From contig JAVHZZ010000011.1 in the NCBI GenBank assembly GCA_036250195.1, forward strand, positions 51,653,311 to 51,717,310: a stretch of DNA of 64,000 bases, in the 5' to 3' direction. The notes beneath the pieces are model-generated. The model made no database searches and had not been told where the DNA came from. It was given only the letters and a program-made list of their open reading frames with translations. Positions 1 to 9,900 of the stretch are shown here, piece by piece. A program made the translations under genes and the position numbers. Numbering within the stretch: position 1 is the first letter of the stretch; every line of letters starts with the position of its first letter. The DNA is from Mixophyes australis (Eukaryota; Chordata; Amphibia; Anura; Limnodynastidae).

Positions 1-741
1 TGCCCTAGGCAAGATATTGGTTTGCCCCCCCCCAGCCCTCCCTACGCCCCCCCCCCCTATGCCCCCCCAGCCCTCCATGCCCGCCCCCCCAGCCCCCCAC
101 CTCCCTGAAACAATCCATAGCATTATATTTTTATCACATCTCACGAGACTAAGAGCTCCACAGCTCATGCAATGCAATGAGAGACAACGGAACAGCAAAT
201 CAGAATACAGCTGTCACATTCTGATTTACTGCCAGACTGCCTGTCTTTGAATGCATTCTGCTGGCATGGGCAAACAAAAGATTCCTAGAGAAGGGTTTCA
301 AAATACTGGATTCTGGAGCAAAGCCGCAATAGGCCAGAAACGGACACTACTTTGAAGTAAAATATTTTACTGTAAATTACAAGTACGGTAGAGTCAAAAA
401 GTGGTGCTTATTCACATAGCGTAAGATGCAATAAAAAAATTGAAATTAACAGTATATTTTATTTTTAAAGAACACTTTACATTATGGTGCTTTACACATT
501 CAAACACATACTAACCTCAAGGCTGTTGGTTGCTCGTCTTCCAGCGCTGCGCTTGGTCTGCATCTCCGCTCCCACCATAATCTCTCCACCAGCACACCTG
601 ATCTGTCACCTCTAATGGAAACACTTTTCTCCATCAGTGGTCTCTACTCCAGCCCCCCTCCCCCAACCAAACACCATTTACTCTCCTCATTTTTCTCCCC
701 AGCTCTATCCATTGTCCCTTGTGCTCTTACATTCATCATTT

Positions 742-744
<3 letters not shown>

Positions 745-773
<29 letters not shown>
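745..773. repeat. (CT)n microsatellite
   Basis: About 14 uninterrupted CT dinucleotides lie within a wider pyrimidine-rich tract (about 650-870). Confidence 0.9.
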
Positions 774-778
<5 letters not shown>

Positions 779-911
779 GTTCCCCTTCTCCAGCTCTTTA
801 TTCTCTCCCAGCTCTCCCTCTTTTCCCCCTATTGTACTCTTTCTCTTCTTCCCCCAGCTAATTCTCCCCTTTCTTCTTTGATCCCTAAGAAAGTGACAAG
901 GGCGACACAGG

Positions 912-1042
912 CCAATCACAGCAGCTCCAGGACAGGAAGCCAATCATTATTTCCTGCACATATGCACCGGCCAATAAGATCGAGTTCACAATGTAGACTG
1001 ATCTCATTGGCCGCTACAAATCTGCAAGCTCCAAATGATTGG
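912..1042. promoter_or_regulatory. Cluster of five CCAAT boxes (possible NF-Y promoter)
   Basis: CCAAT occurs on the plus strand at 912, 940 and 971, and inverted (ATTGG) at 1006 and 1038. The spacings are 28, 31, 35 and 32 bp. Arrays of CCAAT boxes about 30 bp apart are known from NF-Y-controlled promoters. A GCGGCCATCT motif resembling a YY1 site lies downstream near 1119. No adjacent exon is recognisable, so this may be a host promoter, an old LTR promoter, or chance. Confidence 0.35.
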
Positions 1043-1307
1043 TCCCATCGCCGTGTCAGAGTCTTACTGTGGCTGCTGTGATTCGTCTACACAGCTGTAG
1101 TGTGTGAACGCTTGACTGCGGCCATCTCCGATGAGTCCAGGCTGCGCTGCCCAGCAACCCTGTTCCCCCTGTCCCCCCGCGGGGGGGGGGTGCCGCGAAT
1201 CGGGGGAGGGGCCGTTTTTTTTTTTTTTATTATTTTTTTCCTCCCTTGTCCCCCCCATCTGGGCCCCCAGAGAGCCGCTAGGCCCTAGGCAGGTGCCTAG
1301 CGGTAAA

Positions 1308-2938
1308 TCAGGCCCTGGGTACATGCCTTGCCCTGAAAGTGATGTTGAGAGTCAGACACCTAAAAACCAAATGTCTCAATAGCCTTAGAGCTGGCAGGGA
1401 AGTGGCCCTCTGATTATTAATAGCATGGACTACCCCCAAATTGTCGCACCAAAAAGATATACTCCTATTATGCAGACAAACTCCCCACAACTCAACAGCT
1501 ACAATGATTGGGAACAACTCCAACAGCAAGAGATTCCTCGTTAGACTCTCCTGACGCCAAGTATCTGGCCAAGCTGCTGCACACCACTTCCCGTCCAGGT
1601 AAGCCCCATCCCGGAAGACCCAGCGGCATCTGTAAACAATTGCAACTCCACGCTATTGGCGCCAGGCAGGGGCCACAAACAAACTCCATTAAAACTTTCT
1701 AAGAACAAACGCCACATAGCCAAATCATCCCTAATCTCTTTGGACATTCTCACAAAATGCTTTGCCTTTGTAACACTAACCGTAGCCCTCTCCAACTTCC
1801 GACAAAACACCCTCCCCATGGGAATGACTCTACAGGCGAAATTAAAAAGCCCAAGCATTGACTGCACCTGTCTCAACTGCCCTTTACACTCACCCTGAAC
1901 TGTATCAATTACTCCCCTCAACTTAGCCACCTTCTCTGCTGGAAGCCTACAACAACCCACCACCGTGTCAATCTCAATACCTAGGTATGACAACCTCACA
2001 GTCGGGCCTTCTGACTTGTCCGCTGCCACCGGAACTCCCATCACCCTAAACAACGCCTGAGCAGAAAACAACAAGTCCTGACACACTGTTGCACCCGCTG
2101 GACCCATAAACAGAAATTCATCAAGGTAGTGGGCCACACTCTGATGCCCCGATCCGGCCACCACGCACTAGTGGAGAAAAGTGCTAAAACATTCAAAAAA
2201 TGCACATGACACCGAACATCCCATAGGTAGACATTTATCCACGTAATACCCATCTGACAACCGAAAGCCCATGTACCGAAATGAAGAAGGATGTACCGAA
2301 ATGAAGAAGGATGCAGGGGCAACAACCAACGCAAATTCAATGTCCAATTTTGCTAACAGCGCACCCGCGCCACATCCCCTAACCAATGCCAATGCATCCT
2401 CAAACGACTGGTAACCAACCAAACATTCAGACTCCGCAATCGCATCATTCACAGATGTACCCTGTGTGTGAGATAATTGCTGGATTAGCCGAAACTTCCC
2501 CACCTCCTTCTTTGGCACCACCCCCACCGGGGAAAGAACTAAATCCTGTACTGGGGGAACCGAAAAGGGGCCACACATTCTTCCCAAAGACCCCTCCTTA
2601 CACACTTTCTCGTGCACTACTATCGGCAAGTCCATAGCCGATTTCAAATTCCGGGGCGTACCAGTCTGCACCACACCTGTCACCGGCAATATGAACCCAA
2701 CATTGAAACCATTCCATAAAAACTCCGCAGCCCCCCTATCAGGGTACCAACCCAGCCATTTCCCAAGCTCAACCAATACAATGGGCGACGTCGCCTTACC
2801 GAGCCGCACCTCCAGTGGCGGGTCTATCGATAGCGGCGGGACCGCTCCTCCTGGGGCACTCTCTCCTTGGGTGACCACCACTGCATGCCGAACATACATG
2901 CCTGAATCTGCAGGTGACCACCACTGCATGCCGAACAT
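1308..2938 (-). pseudogene. DIRS-like reverse transcriptase-RNase H, broken
   Basis: This is the pol part of the DIRS-like element, which would copy its RNA into DNA. Reading on the minus strand, 2938-2168 holds the RT N-terminal and finger region (blocks LSPVGVVPKK, KFRLIQQLS, SVNDAI). The segment 2164-1541 holds the palm with YLDE at 2128-2117, where DIRS elements normally have YLDD, and the connection. The segment 1529-1308 holds an RNase H-like part with FWCDN. A perfect 20-bp tandem duplication at 2271-2310 shifts the frame in the RT, and the 3' end is cut before the recombinase. The protein is therefore not functional. The family assignment rests on recognised motifs only. Confidence 0.7.
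2271..2310. repeat. Perfect 20-bp tandem duplication in DIRS RT
   Basis: The unit ATGTACCGAAATGAAGAAGG occurs twice in direct succession. Twenty is not a multiple of three, so it shifts the RT frame. Confidence 0.95.
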
Positions 2939-5287
2939 ACATGCCTGAATCTGCAGGACGCACCTCTCTCACATTGGCCCCTGTTGAAAGTGAAACACTT
3001 CCCTCGAAAGGGCTGACCAAACCTCACCGGGGGCTGCCTCTGCCTTGCCACACCCACGTCATTACCAGCCATCCTCGGCTGTGTCACATCCAACCACACC
3101 TCCACATCCTTACACCCGAAATCCATCAATGACATTCCATCCTGCTTCCTCCGGAAGGCCTCATCGTACCGCCTCCACATAATACCCCTGGATCGGGTAA
3201 ACATTCCTTGTATTAAGTAAATGTACTTAATCACGTTCATGTGTTCAGCTGGCCTGGTTTCAAGATAACATGCAGCAAAAACTAGGAAGCCCTCCAACCA
3301 ACTCTGAAAACTCCGACATGCTTCCTCTCCCATGCCAGAGCGTGACCGTGCTGCTATTAAGCCATCCTTAGCCTTTTTCGTGATGGCAAACATGTCCACA
3401 AAACGACCAGCGCGTATCTTACTGCGCACACTGCTCCTGAAATCACGGAGGACCGCTGTATTAGCACAGCGCACAACATCACCTCCCTAGGTACCACTGT
3501 CCTCCCGAGGCTCCTCGCCTCCAACCTCCGCCCTACGGCGGGAACTATGCAATTTCCTCCTCAGGAGCCTCACCAACTTTGCGTCTTCACTCTCAGACCT
3601 GGCCGGAACCTCACTCTCCGAGGCTGAAGAACTGAAATCGGAGCTAGAACCAGACCCCCCGCTGGCATGCTCACCGATTACACGGCCACCTCTTTCCACA
3701 CTAGATGATGGGCCCACCGTGGCCGATGACGCGGCTTCCGCAGAAGAAGCACGCCCAGATCTCCGACCCGATCTCACACGCCCCGGCGAACCTGCAGACG
3801 GGGGAACAGAAGAAGAACCCTCCGGCCTGGGCCCCCTGGTTCCCACACTCACCGGCAGTGCCAAACTATGATGTCTAAATTTCTGACTAGATGCCATTAC
3901 CGCACCTGTCTGCTGACTCCGTGTACTTGGCGTCGCCATGCAGGGAACAACCCGAGGGCCCGCCGGGGAGGATGCTGGACCCTGCCCCGAAACCGGCCCC
4001 CCAGCCATCAACCGCACATCGCTATGCCCTAACAGCACTGATGGTGAGGAAATGGGAACCCGAGGACCCTCCGATCCTGCCGTCCCGAGGGTGACGGCCC
4101 CTGTGGAAGAAGCACTTGGGGTTACAACATTTCCCGGAAAGCCGGGACCAGAGAAATACGGCCCATAAGTCGATGGAGGGGGAAAATAAGTCAGGGAGAA
4201 TCCCCAAGGTGGGTATGAGAAAGATAAAACCGGAAACCCTTGGCCTTGTGGCCCCCTGTCTGAACTAACCCCTTGCCACTGTAAGGGAAACTGATGTAAC
4301 CCTGTATCCGGCACCTGACCCGGCCCATATCTCATTGCCCATGGAGGATAAAACCCAGCCCCAGGGGGGGGCAGACATCGCCGTGGGCCCTACAGCGGCC
4401 TCGGGGTTGCCCCTAGGGGGAAAAGACGTGTGCCCACCCGGATATGGAATGCCCGACCCCGACGAACAAACTGTAGTGAAACTCTGTGTAGCAGAAACTG
4501 CCACACCTGTATGAGGAACATGTAAGGGAAACAAAATGGGACTAGGGTACCGAGGAAAAGGGGGTGGGAATGCAGGGAAAGAAATCCCAGGAGGAAAAGA
4601 TGCCCCAGGGGGAGCAGGGGGAGGAAAAGTAGGGAGGTGGAACAGCCGAGGCTGGGATGGAGGAGAAAGGGAAACATGAAAGGAGCTGGATGTGAGAAGA
4701 GGGGGGGGGGAAGGGGGTAGGGACACCCGCTGCTTGAGAGGGGGAACAGACCAGGGAACTTGCTGTAATTGCCTGGGAAAAAGCTGCAGCCGGAGATAGC
4801 TGACAGCCAGCGGACATGTAGGAAGGAGGGGGTACTGACACTACAATAGACCCTCCCTGTGAAACGGCAGAGCCTGCAGCATCTCCCCCATCCGCACAAA
4901 GGACCACCGATCCCCGGCGGGGGGAGGATCAACAGAGACCCCCATTGCATTGGTGACAGTGGGAGGACCGCTCTCGGAGCGCCCGCTACTAAGATGGCCC
5001 CCGGAACTTCCGCACCGGACTGCGCATGCTCGCCGCCATGCATGCGCAGATGCTTTTTTAGCCGCCGCTACGGCGGCAGAAGGACCCTGCTTACCGGGTA
5101 CCAAGGAGGGGGAGGGATTGGCAACATCCTGCGGTGAGTCCCGAAGCTGGGCTCGCCGCTTAGAAAGGGGGGCAGAGGGGATGGCGGCCTCGACCAGGCG
5201 GTGGGGGGGGGACACGGACACGCTTGGCCCGGAGCATGGTGGAACACAGAAACAGGGAGGGAGGTGGGGGAGAGAGGTAAATGGCAC
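2824..5287 (-). pseudogene. DIRS-like gag (ORF1), broken
   Basis: The frame from 5287 to 4265 is rich in Pro, Ser and Ala, with a stop near 4840. Coding potential then shifts frame to 4335-3487 (Ser/Arg-rich with an acidic stretch) and, after one in-frame stop at 3487-3489, continues to about 2900. The last part has an alpha-helical gag-like block and a C-x7-C-x5-C-x3-H finger (CFTFNRGQC...CRFRH), as seen in DIRS-type gag proteins, followed by CSACSGGH. A 43-bp tandem duplication (2871-2956) repeats the finger end and breaks the frame. The expected role is RNA binding and particle assembly for the element. Confidence 0.6.
2871..2956. repeat. Perfect 43-bp tandem duplication in DIRS gag
   Basis: The unit at 2871-2913 is repeated without change at 2914-2956. 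It duplicates the end of the cysteine/histidine finger region and shifts the gag frame. Confidence 0.95.
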
Positions 5288-5478
5288 TAAGGGGACCCAG
5301 GGAAAGAAACTAAGGACAAGGAAGGGATATGTAAGGGGCCAGGGACAGAACCAGAGTAAACTAGCTTAAAATAAGGTAAAGAAAACACAGGCCCAGAATG
5401 ACAATGCACACTAGAATAAACAGCTATAAAAAAGAACAGCAAAACACAGCATATAACAGTTATCAAAACAGTCTAAAC

Positions 5479-6370
5479 CGGCGGTTCCCAAAGTGTGCGC
5501 CGTGGCTCCCAGGGGTGCCGCGGCGCTGTCACTGGGGTGCCGCTGGCCAGACATAAAAAAAAAGAGAAGACAGAAACTTACCAATCAGCGCGGCGCCGGG
5601 ACCCAGCAGCCTCCTCTCTCCCGCAGCAGCTTGTCACTGACGTCTATATTCAGTGACAGCTGCGGGAGAGAGGAGGCTGCTGGGTCCTGGCGCCTCGCTG
5701 ATTGGTAAGTTTCTGTCTTCTCTTTTTTTTATGTCTGGCGTGGGGCAGAGTGAAAAGGATGGTGGCAGCGGAGGGGGACAGTGTGGAAGCGGAGGCGGAC
5801 AGTGTGGAAGCGGAGGGGGACAGTGTGGAAGTGGAGGGGGACAGTGTGGAAGGGGAGTGGGACAGTGTGACAGCGGAGGGGGACAGTGTGACAGCGGAGG
5901 GGGACAGTGTGACAGCGGAGGGGGACAGCAGGCAGCAGAGGTGGCAGCGTGACAGAGGGCTGCAGAGGGGGCAGCGTGCCTGGGGGTAGAGGAGGGGGAC
6001 AGCGTGGCAGAGGGCAGAGGAGGGTGACAGAGGGCAGAGGGGACAGCGTGACAGGGGGCAGCGTGACAGAGGGCAGAGGGGGCAGCGTGAGAGAGGGCAG
6101 AGGAGGGGACAGCGTGACAGAGGGGGCAGAGTGCCTGGATGCAGAGGGGGCAGAGTGCCTGGATGCAGAGGGGGCAGTGTCTCTGGATGCAGAGGGGCAT
6201 TTTTGCATACAACTAATTAAGTATTTTTGTCGTGACCTAAATACTTATTACAATTTTTTGACCCAACTACTTCTAAAACAGGACTGCTCAGTAATTATTT
6301 TGGAGGGGTGCCTTGAAAAAATTTGGAGACTCTAAGGGTGCCGCGAACTGCAAAAGTTTGGGAACCACTG
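5479..6370. mobile_element. Non-autonomous hAT element, 892 bp
   Basis: The ends are inverted repeats (CGGCGGTTCCCAAAGT on the left; the right end reversed reads CAGTGGTTCCCAAACT). Exact 8-bp target-site duplications GTCTAAAC flank it at 5471-5478 and 6371-6378. The interior has a near-perfect palindrome (about 5555-5740) and a G-rich minisatellite. There is no transposase. It is inserted in the 5' part of the DIRS-like element. Confidence 0.93.
5765..6190 (+). repeat. GGGGGACAGTGTG minisatellite inside hAT
   Basis: Repeats of about 18 bp (GGGGGACAGTGTGGAAGCGG and variants) pass into looser GGGGCAGCGTGACAGAGGGC units. The long Gly- or Pro/His-rich reading frames on both strands come from this repeat and are not genes. 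Confidence 0.85.
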
Positions 6371-6378
6371 GTCTAAAC

Positions 6379-7233
6379 GGTAAGGCACAGTATAATGCAG
6401 TGTGATAACAGGTCTTTTATAGCAATACTCACCAGGACAGCAGAGCAGATACTCACTCTAACAAATCTATCCAGCAAGAGGAGGTCACATCCTTTTCCTA
6501 TATGTTATAAGCCTCCTCTGGAAAGACTAAACCCCTCCCCTTCCGACTCTACTGATTGGATAACTCAGATTCTACCACCACCCAGATAAGTTAACTCCTG
6601 GTATGCCTGTACTTTTCCTCTGCCTGCCTCCTCAGCGTTTATATCACCTTGGTCTCATTCAATCCCTCTGTTGTATTTCTATATATAATATCCCCTGCTG
6701 CAAGACATTATAAATTCATAACCACAACGCAGATATATATGTATGAAATAAAATATTTACTTGTGCAATAAAGTAAATAATATAATTTCAATAACATAAT
6801 TTAGTACTCATAATGAAACTTCTCTAACAGACAAATCTTGCCAAAACAACTTCACTGCCTGCTAAGATTTCTCAGCCACTATTTAAAATGCCCAATCTCA
6901 TATCATGCTTTGTTGCAAGCACGTTAGCATGTGGCTCACTGATGAATATTTTCCTAACAATGCAACCTTCACAATCATAGCACTTATTAGTAATACATCT
7001 CCAGCAAAATAATATAACACAATAACTGCAAGTCCACCACAAATATATCTCTATCTAGTAATCATTATACATTGTCCACTAATCTCTCTTTGGCGTCACA
7101 GGGGGACGGGTTGTCTTCAAACATCCTGACAACATAAACTAATTTGAATACAAACTATGTGCAGCCATTACTTTACACATGTAGGTGGGGGGGGGAGGGG
7201 TTGAGAGCTAACAAGGCAAATTAAAAAGAATGT
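6379..7233. other. AT-rich sequence, nothing recognised after about 6600
   Basis: The first roughly 200 bases probably continue the DIRS-like 5' region. The rest is AT-rich with no gene-like frame, apart from a short G-run at 7188-7200. Confidence 0.4.
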
Positions 7234-9133
7234 ATTTCAATTAGAGATGCTCACTGACCCCCGTGAAGTGGTTTTGGTTTTGGATCTGGATTAGCTTCAT
7301 GTTTTGGTTTTGGTTTTGGCAAAACTGCCCTTGTGTCTTTTGATCTTGGTTTTAGTTCTGTATTTTTTTTTTAGAAAAATTGCTAAAATATGCTAAAATC
7401 ACATAATTTTGCACTTTTTTTGATCCTACATTATCATTAACCTCAATAACACTCATTTCAAGTCATTTGCAGCCAATTTTGATCACCTCACGGGTCACAA
7501 TATTATTTTCATAAGCTTTCAGACAAATACTGCAGCGACCTGACTGGATACTAAGCGACAGAGCAATAACTCAAACACACAGCCTTTCCTAGCATATCTA
7601 GGACACATGGGCACACAGCAGTGGCAGAAAAGAAAAGTGGTGCAAGATGGAATTATCCTTGGGCTCTCAGACCCACCCTTATGTTAGATCTTAAAAAGGA
7701 CATGCACACTTTAACAAACCAAGCACTTCAGCCACAAAAGTGCCACTCCTTGTGGCTGAAGTGCTTGGCTTGTTTGGCCCCCCACAAAACAAGGTAACAA
7801 TAGCCTTAAGCCACCTAAGGTAACAGTGCTGTTAATGAACTCTACTGTGGCAAGATGTTGTTGTCATCATCCTCAGCCTCATCCTCACCCTCATCAGTGT
7901 GAACATCATCCTCACACATTATTAATTCATCACCGCTGGAATCCACCATTACAGAAGTCTTAGTATTTTGGTGTAATTGGCGGGAAAGGCCTTCCTTGTG
8001 GAACTTGAAGTTCATTTTTATGAACATCATATTTCCACATTTTGAGGAAGTAGCCTCCTACGCCGATCTTTGACAAGGTTCCTGGCTGTGCTAAAAACTG
8101 TTTCCGAGTACACACTGGAGGGTGGACAGCTTAAGCAGTGCAAAGCGAGTTGGTACATGGGTCTCCAAATTGCCTTTTTTTCCTCCCAGTATGTAAAGGG
8201 ACTGTCTGATGTGTCTATTTCTATGCTGTCATGAAAATAATCTTCCTCCAGCATTTGGATGCTGATAATAGGATCAGGTGGAGTTACAGCAGAGGTGTCA
8301 CATTTTTTGGTCAATCAGACCAAATTTGGTTACATCAGACCAGATGTCGAAATTTGGTACTGAGTCATCTCCATCATCCCTGGGTGTCTTGGGAAAGCTA
8401 CGTTTTTTCCTAGCAGCAGTTGAGTGAGAAACTGAAGGAGGAGATGCCGTTCTGGCACGTTACACTTGAGCTGTCATCTTGCTCACCAGGAGCTCCTTGC
8501 ATCTCTTCAGGTATGGGTCAGTTGGAAACAAAGAGAAGACATAGCTCTTAAACCGAGGATCATGCATAGTCGCCAAAATGTAGTGATCCCATTTCAAGAT
8601 TTTGATAACTCTTGATCCTGGCGAAGCGAATAAAGCACTTGATCAAGTCTGACATATTTAGCGTAATTGCCTTGCTTAATCTCATCCTTCAGTTTCTCAA
8701 GCTGCTTTTCCAAAAGTCTAATTAAGGGAATCACTTGACTAAAGCTAGCAGTGTCTGAACTTAATTTTACAGGTGACTACTTTAAATGGTTTCAGCACCT
8801 TACACAACACGGAAAGTATTCTCCACTGCACTTGATAAAATATATGCCCCGTCCTTTCCCAATGTCATGGCTTGTGGAATAAACATGGATGGCTTTTCGC
8901 TGTTCCTCCATGCGCAGAATCATTTACAGGGTGGAATTCCACATTGTCACCACCTCTTGCTTCAGTTGGTGGTAGGGCAAATTAAATTGCTCTTGCAGCT
9001 GCTGCAATCTACTACATGTTGTTGCCGAATGCCGGAAATGTCCAGATATTCCACAGGCCACAGACAGCATCTCCTGCACGTCCCTGTCACTTTTCAAACA
9101 GCTCTGCACCATCAAGGATATTGTGTGAGCAAA

Positions 9134-9850
9134 TGTCAGGATACTTACCCCTCCGCATTCCTCCGCTGCTCCGTCGGACCCGGAAGCCACACTTCCGGGT
9201 TCAGCGGTCACGTGACCGCTACCTAGGGCGGTCACATGATCGCTACCTAGGTCGGGGAATTCAAATGGGACACTGTATAAAAACATAGTTCTGACACTTG
9301 GTGAGTGTCAAAGCAACTTACCAGTTCCTGGCTCCTGATTCCTGTGTCCTCCTTGTTCCTGCTTCCTGTGTGCTTGACCTCCAGTGTACCGACCCGGCTT
9401 GTTCACCCTTCTGGATTCCGTTGTCCTCTGTGTACCGACTTGGCTTGCTGACCTTCCTTATTGCCTGTGCTCCTGACCCGGATTGCCTCACGTTTTTTTC
9501 TCTATACGTTTATCTGCTTTCCTGTGTACCGACCCGGCTAGCTGACCATGCATCTGTTCTGGTGACCCGTGTACCGACCCGGTTTGATTGATTCCGAGAT
9601 TGCCTCCTGATTCTGTCTACATTGCCTGCCTGTGTACCGACTCAGCCTGTCTGACTATTCTCATCTTGCTCTTACTCCACTGTGCTACATCTTGGGGCAA
9701 ACCTGAGGACCTCGACCTGCGACTCCTGGCACAAAAGCCCATCCTGCCTTGCGGCGGTTCTTGGTGAATACCCGGGGAATCGTTAGACTCCACACCTCAG
9801 GCAAGCCAGCGTTAATCAAGATTAGTAGTGTATCCAGTAAATCCGTTACA
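9134..9850 (+). repeat. 5' LTR of chromovirus
   Basis: It is 717 bp, TG...CA bounded. TATAAAA at 9275-9281 is a likely promoter box. GTGTACCGAC-type units recur downstream of it. Compared with the 3' LTR it has an extra roughly 10 bp near 9211 and scattered substitutions. Confidence 0.92.
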
Positions 9851-9900
9851 GTTTGCTCTGACCATGGATCCAGCGGCTACTGGATCATTTAGTGGGTAGA

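Larger units (their letters stand above)
1..1318. other. Low-complexity sequence and MITE-like ends, no gene
   Basis: The stretch starts with a GCCCTAGGCA motif followed by a C-rich tract (to about 115) and ends with a G/C-rich segment holding CCTAGGCAGGTGCCTAG and the terminal CAGGCCCTG (about 1140-1318). The two CCTAGGC motifs look like pieces of non-autonomous DNA transposon ends, but I see no target-site duplication. The reading frames here are proline-rich or serine/leucine repeats from low-complexity DNA and I do not call them genes. Confidence 0.4.
1319..6600 (-). mobile_element. DIRS-like tyrosine-recombinase retrotransposon, decayed and 3'-truncated
   Basis: The minus strand carries, in order, a long proline/serine-rich gag with a cysteine/histidine finger, a reverse transcriptase with the DIRS-type blocks LSPVGVVPKK and SVNDAI, and an RNase H-like end. 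The tyrosine recombinase expected downstream is absent because the element stops at about 1319, where G/C-rich MITE-like sequence begins. Sequence on both sides of the hAT insertion (5479-6370) appears to belong to the same 5' region. The upstream limit near 6600 is a guess and I could not define the terminal repeats. Confidence 0.7.

Noticed and set aside
5634..6335. Pro/His- and Gly-rich frames of up to 192 codons on both strands
   Set aside because: They derive from the GGGGGACAGTGTG minisatellite of the hAT at 5479-6370.
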